64,000 bases of DNA from Corynespora cassiicola (GCA_022059125.1 JAEUWY010000004.1:682001-746000); one strand, 5' to 3'; counted from the first letter of the stretch, positions 44,375 to 56,520 are shown. Notes: generated from the sequence alone by a model not told the origin. Translations and numbers: made by a program.

Positions 44375-47300
44375 CTACTCCGCCAGAGCCCCCAAAATAA
44401 GACTTTGAATGATAAACTCATCCCCAACAACCCTAACATTCTTCCCACCAATCTTCCCACTCCTCACCAGCCCAGTTCCACCTTCCTCTCCCTCGATGAC
44501 TTTCTTCTTCCTTCCCGGCTTCTTCGGACCTTTGCCCGCAGTCGGCTTCGCATGGCCGAGCAACACATGCGCCGCCTCCTCTACCGCCCCATCAACATAG
44601 ACATAATCCCAAGCCCCATCCTTGAGCATATTCTTCGCCTCCGCAAGGTCCACGCAGCGCTCCACCGTCGCCGGGCCCAAGGCATGCGCAATGAAGGTCC
44701 AGAAGTGGCGGTCCGCCTGTTCCTTCTTCGTCTTTCCCTTGAACATGAGGATGGCCTGGTCTTGGAGGAGGAGCTCACGACCCTCAATCATCTGCGCGAA
44801 CGTGACTTCCTCGTCTGGGTCGTAGACGTCGAGGATGCGGGAGCGGAGAACGCCGGTCGGGGAGAGGTAGGTGGATAGGCCGGCGGGGAGGACGTACTTG
44901 GCGAAGGAGAGGGCGCGCGAACTGGCGAGAGAGTCTTGAATCCAGCGCGTGTGGAGGCAGGGGATATTGAGGGCGAGGGCCTGGATAAATTTGCCAGTGC
45001 GGCAATGCGCGTCTGAGATGACGGCCACGAAGCCGAGGTCTTTAAACTCGTCCTTGAGGATCAGATCATCCATGTCGGTAGGTACTTGGCTGCTTGAGCG
45101 GAAGGATGTGGTGACTGAAGAATCATAGTCGAAGAGCTCGTGGAATCCGTTTTCTAGGACTTGGCCACCATTAGATTTGATCAACTTTTTGTAAGCCTGG
45201 CGTCCAGCGTCGTCGCTAGTGGTAAGGGTTACGGCAAAAGCCATATTAGAGAAGATGCCTGCTCCTGAGCGAACCGAAGAAGCTACTGAACCTGCTCGGG
45301 TAGTGGTAGATTTGAGGAAAGACGGTGGTGCAAGGCCTCGCCGGGAAGTTGCAGGTGTCACGGCGTGCTCGGCTTTTGGAGTTTCAATCTCAGAGCCAGG
45401 GGCACTCGGAGAACTCACAGACGTATGCGTATACGCTCGATTCCGATATCGAAGCCAAAGTTGGTTGGTCAAGTAGATTTTGCCCATTGGCACAGCAATA
45501 GCTTGCTTGGCTTTGTCCAACTGGGCTTGAGGCAAGCTATCCCTCTGCTTCTCTTCCAGCACAAGAGTGGCATATCCCCGTCGGTCCGTTGTAGGGAATT
45601 CGTCGAGACTAAGTTTCTCCTGTTTATCCCGAAATCCGACCACGAGGTAAATGTGCTTCTTCATGCCCTTCTCGTCTACCTTGACCTGGTCCCCAATCTG
45701 CAAATCGAATGCCCGTACTTGAGTGGGATCTAATGGGTGAATGTTGCCGTCATCGTAGCGTACGCGAAGCTGCTGACCCTCTCCATGGCCTAGGCATGTT
45801 GCAGGATAGAAGACGAGATTACCAGGCCAATACGCCAAAACGCGATGTGGGTGAACAAGTTCTCCAGTTGGAGCTTCTCCGCGATCATCCGTCTCCAAGA
45901 TCACTTCATCGTCCTCAACCAATTCAGGAGCTGGGGTGGGGCCGGCAAGCTCATCGGGTGTGTCAACAGATGCAGCTGCGTCGTGCATCTCGACATCTTC
46001 AACTTGCTCTGCGGACGTCTCTGCCGGCGTCTCTGGAATGGGTTGGGCATTCTCGTTAGGATCTTGATGTGGCTTGCTTCTAGCAGGGGTTCGATCTGGA
46101 GACCTCCTGAACAGAGACTGCTTGACAGGTTGCAGAGCGCCCTTTTTGTGTGATCGTGGCTTGGCCGTCTTGCGAGGTCTCCCAGCCTTAAGAGTAGCCG
46201 GGGTTGCGAACATGGTCTCATCATGGGCCTCCGTTGCAAGAGCACTTTGTTGCTCTTGCTCAGTAGCCAAATGCGCAGTGTCGTCTCGGGATTGCTGGGC
46301 ATGTTTTAGAGGCGATGTCGGTGGCTCGGACAATGGATCCGTCTCCTTTACAGCACTGTCAAACCCCTTCTTCTTGGCGCTGTAGGTGATTTTGCGCTTT
46401 TTGAAAGCACGGCCGGCCGATGAAGCTGATGCAACCGTATCCATATCGTCGTCCATGCCTTCACTGAACAATTGAGGCATCTCTATAGCGCTTGTGTCTG
46501 TGGATAGCTGCGTCTGAGGTAGGCTGGCGATATCCTTAAGTGATCGTACATGGGGGGTAGACTCAACGTTGGCAGGTGTGCTATCTTTGGGTTCGGAAGT
46601 AGCCAACGCTTCCTGAGCAGTGTGGAAATCTTGGGCATTGTTAGACTCTCCCTCTGCGCCCTGTGCCGTTTCTGTTGAATGGTCACCTGTCGTCTCACTT
46701 TCTAGAAAGTACGACGGCTGCGTCTCTTCCAGCATGTCTGATTCTGGAATGGTAGATTGTCGCTTTAAAAGTGGGGGGCGCATCGAGCCAGAGCTAGGTT
46801 TCTGCACCTCGTCTTCAGGATGGCTTGATCGGACAACCTCCTCGGCATGAGTTACCTCCCCGTCAGCTGTCTCGTTCATCTTTCGAGTCTCATGACGATC
46901 CCCTTGTTCTACGCCATCTCCAACGGTTTCTCCCGGTGGTACTCGGTCAGGTTGAGTTGGTCCATCAGGATCCACTTCCCCATTACCTTCATCTTCGGTC
47001 ACATCGGCATCTTCATTTGTAGAGGAGCCTCCATCCATGGGTTCCGAATGTTCGTCGTAAGCATGCTCGTCATAGACAATATCATCATCCTGCGCTATGA
47101 CTGGAGGACTACTTGGAACACGTTCTTCGTCGCCTTCGTTGCCAGAGCCTTCGTCTTCAAGAAGTCCTGGGCTGGATTTTGGCGGCATTGGAGGTGGTGA
47201 GCTCAACCGCTGGCTAGTAGGCCATTCCCTCCTATCCATAGTCGTCTGGTTCACACTGTATTGATTGGTAGAGGGGGACGAAGGAAACCGAAGGGGTTTT

Positions 47301-49032
47301 GGACGAGGCAGACTGTCCATTTCAGCCGTCGCGTCAGGCTGCGAATCCATGACAGTCTCAGTCTCCTTGCTACTTTTAGGTCGACTGAAACGGTTCGTGG
47401 GCAATGCGGAAAATCGGACCTGAGATTCTTGTTGCAGCTGCGACGAGGGAGTCTCGCGCTGGGGGGAATTTGGAACTGTGCGGCCGGAGAGAGTCCCTGG
47501 CTGGTGAGAGGAAGTATGAGGTACCTGAATCCTCGCCTCTTTGTCCGTCTTTAATGGAGAGCTGCCTGCACGGGATACGCGTGCACTCGATGCAATGTGC
47601 TGGGAAAGTTCATCTGGTGAATCAGTTGGCTCATCCTCCAAGGGACCTTCTTCGTCGTCAAATGGACCATCATATGTGCGCCGGTGTGGTGGCCGGGCTG
47701 ATGCACGATTGTGATAGTTGGTGTTCATCGAGAGCAAACGGCGTGCCTTGCCCTGTCGCACAGACGTAAGACACGGAGCCGAAACGGTCGCGAGCGATTT
47801 GGCTGCTTCCTGATCGAAGCGCTCTTTGGCTTTGCGCCGCCGAAAACGCTTCTCAGTCTCGCTTGGCTCATCCCAACTGTCCTGCGCGGCGGCCGAGGTG
47901 TCGTCAATCCGCAATTCACCCCCTCGCATCTCCTGCGACTCTCGCATTGTGATGTATTCGGTTCGCGGTTCGCTCGACGATCTAAAAAGCGGCTCGTTCC
48001 TTATCTGCTTGATAGGGCTCGACATAAAGGGCACTGGGCTCGAATTGCGCGCAGCCGCAAAGGTCGGGGAAGGTCTTTGGAAAACGGGGTCTTCGGCGGG
48101 GCCGCCGACAACGGGGGAGGTTTTTGCCTGAGTAGCATTGAATGCCTGAGTCAAGGACATGCCATGACCCAGCTCGTTGTCGCCGGCGTCAAAGAAGGCA
48201 GAAGCGGATAGATTCGTGCCCGGTGTCGTAGTAGCGGTTCGAATTGCCGAGCTGATGAGCTGGCCCTCGTTGTTCCTCTTCCTGCCGGCATTGGCTGGCG
48301 TCTCGAACTTGATGGGGCTCGTGGGCAAGATTGCAGTGTGTAATTGCGTCTCGCGGTCTCCGAGTATGACGGTAGGGCTGGTAACATGCGGACTGTCCTG
48401 CAATTGGCTCGACTCCGCCGTATCCACGGCATCTGTAGTGTCCTCATCGATTGGGTTGAGCAGGGAGGGCAGGACGGGCTCTTGGTGGGAGTCTGCATGC
48501 ACCGCGCTGGTGAAGTTCTTGTAGAGCTGGCTGTCCGGCTGGGTGTCGCCAGGAAAGTCCATGGCGTTGCCAAAGGTATTGAACATTTTGTCCGCAACTA
48601 TGCGTTCGGTTACGGGCGGGGTGGGCGCAGTGTGGTGGGTTATCAGGCTAGGGTTGACATGTTGCGGGTGAGGCGTAACGCGTCGAGGGCCCGGATGCGG
48701 AGCGGCCGCGGGTGATTGCGGGGGTGCGTCGCGGGTGGAAACAGCAGCTGCAGTGAAAGCGGAGGGCTTGGTGGGTGAAGGGTGGCCGACAGTGAATTGG
48801 AGAGAATGGACGGTGCCTGTGTGCCGCTGGAGCAACAGCGAGAGCTGGGACGGGTCCTGGGGTGGCGGATGTGATTAGTGAGTGCTGAAGGAGATGATGG
48901 TCGATCGGCGCAGGGATGCAGGCCAGGCTGGCTCGACGCGCCATCCCCTGCAGTGTGAAAAAGAAAGTGAGAACTCACATTGTAGTAGCTGTCGCGTAAA
49001 ACGCCCTCTTCCTGCGACTCATGGGCTTCCAT
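44375..49032 (-). CDS. DNA damage checkpoint mediator, Rad9/Crb2 family
   Basis: Two exons: 49032..48979 (18 codons, MEAHESQEEGVLRDSYYN) and 48856..44375, with a 122-nt intron; 1511 residues. Rad9/Crb2/53BP1-type mediators bind modified histones and recruit checkpoint kinases after DNA damage. A long, poorly structured N-terminal two-thirds carries many SQ/TQ sites (for example QLSTDTSAIEMPQ, ATQAKTS), targets of ATR/ATM-type kinases. A Tudor domain lies near residue 1010-1090 (LAYWPGNLVFYPATCLGHGE, RVRYDDGNIHPLD). Tandem BRCT domains follow, the first from about 1220 (FAVTLTTSDDAGRQAYKKLI, LHTRWIQDSL) and the second near 1385 (FWTFIAHALGPATV, WDYVYVDG). The domain order matches the family. 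Confidence 0.92.
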
Positions 49033-49636
49033 GGCGAAGGTCTAGCGGGCTTACATCCAGGGCGCGAGGTTGGTTGTAGGTGCTCGGATTAGCTTATTGG
49101 CTTACCCACCCACTTCTCGCCTGATCGCGTGGTCCCGTGAGGAGCCTGGATGCGAGCTCCGGCTTTCTTTGTCTGCCAACGCGCCATGCCCAGAACAGCC
49201 CGTCTGTGAGGCGATTCTCCACCATACCATTGCAACTAGAATGATGTACATGTGGAAAAATGACCCACTGGGTGGAGGCGTTGACATGCACTGGGCATTT
49301 CTCGAGGCTCACGTGCAAGCACACCTTCCGCCTCCAAACTCCCCAGGGAGCTTCACCGGGCTGGTACCTACCTAGGTAGGTAGCTTCACATGTAGAATGC
49401 TGTGCCAGATGTGTGCAGGTACGAGACAACAACACAGTCTTTGGGTTTTGTGGTATAGTGTCAAATGCTAATGGCAAGCACACAGTGCTTGTCACTGGTC
49501 AAGGAGAAATCATCTATTGAACTCGACATAAATGTACAGGCAGCGTCCAGTTATTAACAGACGAATGGATTCAACAATTGCTCATCCGCTCAACTCCCTC
49601 CCTTTTCCAGCTTCCACCTGATCAGCCCCCGCCTTT
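49033..49636. other. Intergenic, upstream of Rad9/Crb2 gene
   Basis: About 600 bases between the checkpoint gene start and the SDHC 3' end. It holds a short perfect palindrome, CCTACCTAGGTAGG, near 49368. No gene seen. Confidence 0.45.
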
Positions 49637-50265
49637 CTAAACAAACAGAGAATAGTAGAGGGTGGCAGCCGCAGAAAGAGCAACGACAGACCAGCCAGTC
49701 TGGATGACGGCCTTGTTCTTGAATCCAAGACCGATATCCCAGCTCAAATGCCTAAGGCCGTTCAAGCTGTGGAAGAAGAAGGGCATCGCAATGGAGATCT
49801 TGGCCGCAACCTTCGCGGCGACGGGCCATGCAGCAACGGCTGCGACCATGGATTGGGTCTCGAGGTGCCAGCCGAGGGTAGGGGCAGCAAGGTAGGCAAA
49901 GCCGAAGAGGTAGAGGCCTCCGCTGAGAGCAACGCCGGTAATACGGTTGAACGACGAGGCATACCAGGTGATCTGCGGGCGGTAGATGGACAGGTGGGGG
50001 GAGACGGGGCGCTGGATGCGCTGCTTGGCGAGGATTTCCTGGGCCTGGGACTCGTTGACGTGCTGGGTGGCAGCCGCTCTGCAACATGGTGGTTAGCATG
50101 CACTGCACGGGGTCGTGTGGGCCATGCTGTGGCCATGGTGGACGAGCCGTCGAGCTGTCACAAGCTTCCTTACCTCCGCTGGACCATGCGCCCGGCGGGC
50201 TGCACCTTGAAGCTGGGGGCTGCGGCCCGTCGCAGGCCGAGCTGGAAGACGCGCTGGGAAGCCAT
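49637..50265 (-). CDS. sdhC: Succinate dehydrogenase cytochrome b subunit (SdhC/Sdh3)
   Basis: Membrane anchor of complex II that binds haem b and ubiquinone in the inner mitochondrial membrane. Exons 50265..50174 and 50078..49637, with a 95-nt intron (GTAAGG...TTGCAG); 177 residues. The N-terminus MASQRVFQLGLRRAAAPSFK is a mitochondrial presequence. Family signatures are RPVSPHLSIYRPQITWYASS (followed by FNRITGVALSG) near the ubiquinone site, and HSLNGLRHLSWDIGLG with the haem-ligand histidine. Three membrane helices follow the usual pattern. It is divergent from the WDR89-like gene over 857 bases. Confidence 0.95.
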
Positions 50266-51122
50266 TCTGCTCGTCGTCTCGCGATTGCGCTGGGGAGGAG
50301 GGGAGAGGTCGCGGGTGGTGGATGATGTCGCCGTTGACGTTCCGTCGCAGCTTCACTTCGCCCGCTCGGTTGTTCCTCGAGTTGCCGAGCGGCCAATCAG
50401 CAGCCTCGGCTTAGTCAACGCCAGCCAACTTATCCGAAATCTTTTCGCGTGCGCGTTTTTCGTTTCCTTCTTCACGGAACCTCGATATCGCCGGCAATGA
50501 GCCCCAGGGCCTGAGTTGACGGAGTGACGGCCTGTTTTTCTGCTGGCGTTATGTCAGTGGATTAGGACATGAGAGTTCTGCGATTAATTCCCGTCGTTAA
50601 TCGCCCATTACGTCTCCAAGTGACTGTGTGGGTTTCATATCAGGGAAACATGCCTTTGTTGTAGAGCTGTAGCGGCTTGATCGTGCCGTCGGTCATTTGC
50701 CATTATCTTGCTGTTGGTGAACGGATTCCATGCGCCGACTGGGAGACATTGTTGAGCTGCCGTTGGCCTTCCTCGAGCTCCGGCCAAAAAAAAAAGCTCA
50801 AAATTCTCCAAAATTTTGCACCGACCAACAAAAGTCGAGAAAATTGGCTTGTGCTTGAGCCTGACAGAATTGCTGGAACACCAAGTATTGATGCAGAGAC
50901 ACAGCATATCGAATTGCTGTTGGCATGGACTTGCGCCGCTGTAGTTGACCTCATTGCCAGTGCTGTTGCGTTGACCGCTGGAAATTTCTGCCTCCAGCCA
51001 ATCCCGCTTCTTCTCACCACAATTTGCCTGATCGAGGCTTTGGCATGCCCACCATCTTCACCCTTTCTTACGCCAGGTGATCTGAATAGACCGTGTGATA
51101 CACTCTGACCAAGGGCTGGGCC
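50266..51122. other. Divergent intergenic region, sdhC/WDR89-like
   Basis: 857 bases between divergent starts, so it should carry both promoters. A poly-A tract lies near 50787. ORFs here have no motif. Confidence 0.45.
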
Positions 51123-52544
51123 ATGGCGCCACTCACACTCTGTGCCAGCTCCAATCTGGGGCTGCCCCCAAACTCATACATCTACAAAATTTTATCCACC
51201 TCACCGCGCCATAATCCCCTCATATACGACCAGACAGATAGCCTGGCAATCATAGCCTCTGATGATTCGCTGCGCTTCCTCGACCCGACCACTCTCAGCC
51301 TGCTGCCAGACGGCCTGATAAAAAATGTGAACGAGAGCGTCACGTGCTTGGAGCGCGTGGATGATCCCCAAGGAAACATCGTCGCAACTGCAGGAAGAGA
51401 TGGCCTCATCAACTTCTGGGACAAGAGGAGCAAGCAAAAGACCCTGAGCATTCAGAGTCGTAAGTCTCGGTGGTTCTACCCATGATTTACAAAGCTAATG
51501 GAAGACAGCAAGCAAACTCGTCTCATCGCTAGTCTGTAGCAGCGCTAGAAATTTCATCGCAGCAGGAATAGAGAACCCAGAAGATGGCCCTCATTCATCA
51601 CCCGTCTACATTTGGTACGCTATAGCTCTCAACTTGTCTACCATAACCGCACTCTGACAGTATTAAAGGGACCAGCGCAACGTGCAAGCTCCTCAGCTTG
51701 AGCTCATCGAATCTCATACCGACACTGTCACAAACCTAGAACTCCATCCCGACTTACCCACCCTTCTTCTCTCGGCTAGCACAGATGGTCTGATCAACAT
51801 CTTCGATACCAGCAAGCCCGATGAGGAAGATGCGCTTTATCAGGTGATTAACCATCGCTCTGCCGTTGCACATGCCGGATTCATGTTTCCCAACACTGAC
51901 ATCTACGCCCTCGGAACTGATGAGACTATGAGCTTCTACGCGCTCCAAAGCCAAAAGGAGGAGGAAGAAGAACCAACGCCAAAGGCTTATGGGGATGTCA
52001 GGGAGCAACTAGGATGCGAGTATCTGGCCAAGATGCATTGGGTTGGTGATGAGCCCTACATTGCCGCTGGAAAGCACAGGTATGGATTTAGACCTTAATA
52101 TCGAGTCTTTTATGCTGACAGAAAGCAGCGAGAGCTACTTTGATCTTGTACCCATCCAGAAGAACATTCAAGGTCCGCCTCTGCAGTACGAGTACGATCT
52201 TGGAAAGAGAATTCGTCTACCAGGCGCCCACGGGGAAGAGGTGGTTCGTGACGTCTTCACGGATGTTCATGTGAGTCCATCAATGTGTTTTGTTTTCCAC
52301 TTGCATCTTCTCGTCAAACTGACATTAATAGAACCATACAACATACACGTGCGGCGAAGACGGCCATGTGCGGGCCTGGAAGTTCTCAGATGACGGGGCC
52401 ATGGAGATCGACGAAGGAGCTGAGGTCTCGGAGAAGAAGAAGGCCAAGGACAAAAAGGATAGGAAGGAGAAGAAGAAGGACAAGAAGGAGAAACGGAAGG
52501 GTGGTGATGACGACGGGAAGAAGTCGCGCTACAAGCCCTATTGA
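51123..52544 (+). CDS. WD40 repeat protein, WDR89-like
   Basis: Five exons: 51123..51459, 51509..51614, 51669..52079, 52129..52270, 52332..52544. The introns are 49-61 nt; 402 residues in one frame. WD40 repeats are visible as VATAGRDGLINFWDKRSKQK, IAAGIENPEDGPHSSPVYIW then DQRN, LLLSASTDGLINIFDTSKPD, and TYTCGEDGHVRAWKFSD. Each junction completes a repeat (for example YIW-DQRN). The C-terminal tail is extremely Lys-rich (KKAKDKKDRKEKKKDKKEKR), suggesting nuclear or nucleolar targeting. The layout matches the WDR89 family, whose molecular role is not settled. The ORF at 51682-52098 alone is only the third exon. Confidence 0.88.
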
Positions 52545-52882
52545 GTGTCTCAGACACCACCAATGGCAACAAACATTGGCGAATCAAATTCAATCAAGAG
52601 ACTAGAATAAAGAAAATACGTCAATGATTTTCTATTCACATCGCATTGTTGTCAGACGAGAGTGTCTGTTTGCTATTATCAAGCCATTTAAGTCTTCAGC
52701 GTAAGGGCAACGCTTTCACCTGACAAATAACAAATCAAGTGGAAGTGAATACCATCACACAACACTGATGTATAAAAATTGAGCCCCCATTCCAGTCAAA
52801 TGCTTTCCACAACAACAACACTCTCCACAGACCTCATATTCAATTCACAATCAAATCTATATCTACATCCACATCACCAACG
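52545..52882. other. Intergenic region
   Basis: About 340 bases between two plus-strand genes, with a TATAAAA near 52772 that could serve the next gene. No gene seen. Confidence 0.4.
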
Positions 52883-53758
52883 ATGGCTCTCGCGACGACT
52901 CCACTAGACTACTTCACAGCCCTCGGCAAAGGTAACAAACTCCTCGAGTCCCTCTCCCACCCCTCAGACCCCCAAGCTCTAGGTACCCCCACCCCCACCC
53001 TCGCCCAAAGTTCCTTTCCAACCCCCTCCAGCCTCTACACTTACGGCTACGAATCCGTTCCCAGCCCGTGCCCTTCCAGCCACCTCTCCAGTCTAGCCCC
53101 CTGCCTCTCCTCCCTCAGCCTTTGCACCACCCTCCCCACCGCCGGCGGCCAAAACCGAGCCATCTGCCACCACCACAGCAGACAATGGGTCGACCAGTTC
53201 GGCATGGCGTGCGCGCCGACATTCGCCCACTACGCCCAACTGTGCAACCCCGCGCAGGGCCTTCTGATTGCGGAGACAAACCTCGGGGTCCGGCAGGCGG
53301 CGTTAGAGCATGAGACGCCGAATGTGAATTTCTTCATTGGCAGCGGGCTGCCGCCTTTGAGGCGCTGGTCGGATGTCGCGTTCTTGCAGTATGTGGAGGC
53401 TGCGAGGGAGGCTGGTGGGGAGGTGGCGATGGGAAGGGATGTCCCTGAGATGGTTAAGGGGCTTAGGTATGTGTTGCGGTTTCGTGTGCAGGAGCCGACG
53501 ACTAGGACGGTGGTCGATTGGGTGTTGCAGCAGTCGGGCAGCAAGCTGGTGCCTTGGCCAGGGGTCACATTTGGGATGGACACGGAAGAGGGTAAGGCTG
53601 TATTGGGGACGATCAATGGGTCTGGTGTTGCTTACCTGTTGGCGCAGAGGAGGGAAGCTTTGGGAAGGAAGACAGTGGAGAAGGTTACCGTGTTTGGGAC
53701 GGAGGATACGGCTGTTCAGCCCTGCCCTTCGTTGCTCTTCTGGATAAAGGAGCTCTAG
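52883..53758 (+). CDS. Uncharacterised protein, paralogue A of the pair flanking NmrA
   Basis: Single exon, 291 residues. No named family recognised. It is clearly related to the minus-strand ORF at 55531-56520: shared segments include GLLIAETNLG / GFMVAESNYG, RRWSDVAFLQ / GRWSDVAFLQ, WPGVTFGMDTEEG / WPGVTFRTDSLEG, GTINGSGVAYLLAQRREALG / GTPNGAGVAWLLAQHREQLG, and a C-terminal PSLLFWI / PTLLFWV. The protein looks cytosolic, with no signal peptide or membrane helix. The N-terminal third is less conserved and Ser/Pro/Cys-rich. The two paralogues converge toward the NmrA gene between them. Confidence 0.75.
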   Translation: MALATTPLDYFTALGKGNKLLESLSHPSDPQALGTPTPTLAQSSFPTPSSLYTYGYESVPSPCPSSHLSSLAPCLSSLSLCTTLPTAGGQNRAICHHHSRQWVDQFGMACAPTFAHYAQLCNPAQGLLIAETNLGVRQAALEHETPNVNFFIGSGLPPLRRWSDVAFLQYVEAAREAGGEVAMGRDVPEMVKGLRYVLRFRVQEPTTRTVVDWVLQQSGSKLVPWPGVTFGMDTEEGKAVLGTINGSGVAYLLAQRREALGRKTVEKVTVFGTEDTAVQPCPSLLFWIKEL

Positions 53759-54309
53759 GATCAAGATGGCGAAGAGGAATACTCAGAAGGGAAGTGGGCT
53801 GGCGACTTCTGGGAAGAGGGGACAAATGCATATTACCGACGGAGAGTACTTCAGTCAACATAGGCTTCACTGGGCTAAGCGGCATTCATCGACTGGGCAT
53901 TTTTTTGCCTTTAGCGGACTTAATGGGGCTGTTTATCTAGATAGGGCAAGAGTGATCTAGATTTGGCCCGAGCAGTTACGATGTGGATGAGACATGCCCA
54001 CTCTTCCTTTGATGTATCCACACGTGACAGTGACTAATCAGTCGACTACCCCGCTAAAGACGTCCTAGCATTCAGCCCTCAACTTGGCGCTCCTTTGAAA
54101 CATCATTCAGCTTATACCATCGTTACTCATCCCGTCCGAAGCTCTTTTTACCCAATCAATGGGCAACGGATACGAGGTGCTGCTGCACGACGCACAGATG
54201 GGGACTTGGTTGCCAAGACGTTCCCGTCCATGAAGAATCCAGGACTACGTATACACTAATGGTAGTAGATAAATAAGGTAACCTCCTGTCCCGCAGCTGA
54301 ATAGAACAC
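53759..54309. other. Intergenic, NmrA upstream region
   Basis: About 550 bases. It carries an E-box-like CACGTG near 54021 and a TGACTAA (AP-1/Yap1-like) near 54031, roughly 280 bases before the NmrA start. Both are motif matches only. No gene supported. Confidence 0.4.
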
Positions 54310-55291
54310 ATGCTTCGATCAATCAATATGGCAAAGTTGATCACAGTATTCGGTTCAACGGGAAACCAAGGAGGTTCAGTGGTAAGGGCCATTCTGAACC
54401 ATCCCGAACTGAGCAAACAATGGAAAATCCGCGGCATCACTCGCAACCCCAATAAGCCAGATGCACAGGCCATGATTGCAAAGGGCGTCGAAATGGTACA
54501 GGTACGACTTCGCTAGCTCTGGTTCTACCCTCCCGCGCTAATCCACCCAGGCCGACCTTAACAGCAAAGATTCCATCATCTCCGCCATCAAAGGCTCCAA
54601 CGCCGTCTTTGGCGTGACGAACTACTGGGAAAAGGGAACCCTGGAGCACGAAGTCGCCCAAGGCAAGAACCTCGCCGATGCGGCCAAGGAAGCTGGTGTT
54701 GACCACCTCATCTGGTCCTCCTTGCCTTTCGTCTCCAAAATCACCGAAGGGAAACTGCACAATCTTCATCACTTCGATTCCAAAGCCATGGTTGAGGATT
54801 ATGTCAATGAGCTGGGCTTGAAGGCTTCGTTCGTGCTGCCGGCGTACTTCATGTCCAACATCCCCGGCTCGATCCGTCCAGATCCGAGTGGATCGCACTA
54901 CTCGCTCGCCTGGCTGTTCCACCCTGACACTCAGATTCCGATGTTGGATGTACCTCGCGATTTTGGGAAGTTTGTGGCGACTTGTTTGGCAGAACCTGAG
55001 AAGACAATCGGGAAGCATACCCTTGCCGCATCAGGTTGGTCCACACCACTCGATGTGTGTAAGGCGGTGGAGAACTGCACGGGGAAGAAGTGCGAATTTC
55101 ACGAGATTCCGATCGAGAAGTTTGGAGGAAGCAAGGAATTGTTTGATAACTTGATGATGATTAGGGAGTACGAGTACTACGGACCGGGCGCAAAAGACGG
55201 GGTGAAGAGTAGCCAGGAGGCGGTAGGAAGTGTGGGTGGTTGGGAGGGATTTGGGACATTTGAAGGCTTTTTGAAAGAGATTGGAATTTGA
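54310..55291 (+). CDS. NmrA-like NAD(P)-binding protein
   Basis: Exons 54310..54501 and 54551..55291, with a 49-nt intron (GTACGA...CGCTAAT...CCAG); 310 residues. NmrA-like proteins have a Rossmann fold; some are redox sensors that bind transcription factors, others are reductases. The dinucleotide-binding loop is ITVFGSTGNQGGSVVRAIL. Family features follow: IRGITRNPNKPDAQAMIAKG, AVFGVTNYWEKG, NLADAAKEAGVDHLIWSSLP, HFDSKAMVEDYV, PAYFMSNI. The usual catalytic Tyr-x3-Lys of short-chain reductases is replaced here by HFDSK. An alternative start is Met7 at 54328. The flanking paralogue pair suggests, but does not show, a shared role. Confidence 0.9.
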
Positions 55292-55530
55292 TGGAAAGAT
55301 TTGTTGTTGGCTATCTAAGTTCTTCATGTATATCTAACATGTCGGAGAAGAAGAACAAAGACAATACAGAGGGTTTACTGCTAATGTTACATGCAACATG
55401 AATAGAAGACGTTATTCAGGCTGCCCAGGCTTTCCAATTGTCCAAAGGTCATTCATCGGAAGGGACAAGGCCACGTTCAACTCCAGAGGCAATCCAAAGA
55501 CGCGGTGCTTTGTTAGTATGCGACGTAGGC

Positions 55531-56520
55531 TCATCCACTGTTCACATCATGAACCCAAAACAACAGAGTCGGCCTAAATCGCTCCTCATCACAATCATCA
55601 GGATCCTCATCTTCCTCCAGCCAATCAAGCTGAAATACTGTCACCTGATCCACAACCTTCCATCCCAACTGCTCCCTATGCTGCGCCAGCAACCACGCAA
55701 CCCCAGCCCCATTAGGCGTCCCCAAAAGCGCCCTCCCCTCGAGCGAATCAGTCCGAAACGTCACACCCGGCCACGTGTACTTCTCCTTCTTAAAGTCAGG
55801 CAATATACGATTTACCACCTTCTGCGTAGTCTCATTCTCGATATTCGTGCGAAACACATACTTCAAGTTCCTCTGATTCTTCACTTCCGGCATTGCCTCA
55901 GCGTCCACCGGAATGCAGGATGGCGATATCCACTGCAGGAACGCGACATCGCTCCACCGTCCCAACTCAGGCCACACCCTCGCCTCCTGGGCGACCGCGG
56001 GCTCGATGGCCCGCCTCATCTTCTCCTCCTCGGCCACGCTCCATTCGTGCCCGTAGTTGCTCTCCGCGACCATGAAGCCGTCGTCGCGGTTCACGATTTG
56101 GCAGAACTGCGCGCCGGTCTCGGGATAGAGGGTGCCGGCGACTTCGACGCTTTGGTGGTGGTCGGCCTTGAACATGATGGTTTTGTCGCCGGGGGCTGGC
56201 CAGGTTGGGGTGATGCCGAGGGAGAGGAAGGCGGTTTTGAGGAGTGGGAATGTAGTTGAGGACTTGGAGACAGTGGTAGTGAAGCCCCATTTTTTGAGGG
56301 AGGAGGGGTTTGTGAAGGGGGTTTGGGGGCTGGTGGGCGCGGTCGGGGCGTGGAGGAGGGTGAGGAGTTGGCTCCCTTTGTCGTGGCAGCGATGGAAGAT
56401 AGTGGGTATGAAGTCTGAATCTATAGGGATTTGGGGTTGAGCGAGAGCTTGAGCTTGAGGGTTAGTTTCGGTGGGAATACACATTGTACAACCTTCAGAG
56501 ATCTCACTTTTCTGACTCAT
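55531..56520 (-). CDS. Uncharacterised protein, paralogue B of the pair flanking NmrA
   Basis: Single exon, 329 residues. Related to the ORF at 52883-53758 through at least five conserved blocks (see that entry). Unlike paralogue A it has a clear middle segment, AGTLYPETGAQFCQIVNRDD, and an acidic insertion near the C-terminus (WLEEDEDPDDCDEE). The residues WSDVAFLQW and WPGVTF are kept in both. No catalytic motif recognised. Its 3' end lies 240 bases from the 3' end of the NmrA gene. Confidence 0.75.
   Translation of the reverse strand: MSQKSEISEGCTMCIPTETNPQAQALAQPQIPIDSDFIPTIFHRCHDKGSQLLTLLHAPTAPTSPQTPFTNPSSLKKWGFTTTVSKSSTTFPLLKTAFLSLGITPTWPAPGDKTIMFKADHHQSVEVAGTLYPETGAQFCQIVNRDDGFMVAESNYGHEWSVAEEEKMRRAIEPAVAQEARVWPELGRWSDVAFLQWISPSCIPVDAEAMPEVKNQRNLKYVFRTNIENETTQKVVNRILPDFKKEKYTWPGVTFRTDSLEGRALLGTPNGAGVAWLLAQHREQLGWKVVDQVTVFQLDWLEEDEDPDDCDEERFRPTLLFWVHDVNSG

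Noticed and set aside
49366..49382. Palindrome CCTACCTAGGTAGG as a mobile-element end
   Set aside because: It is short, isolated, and of a kind common in fungal intergenic DNA; no partner repeat or transposase is nearby.
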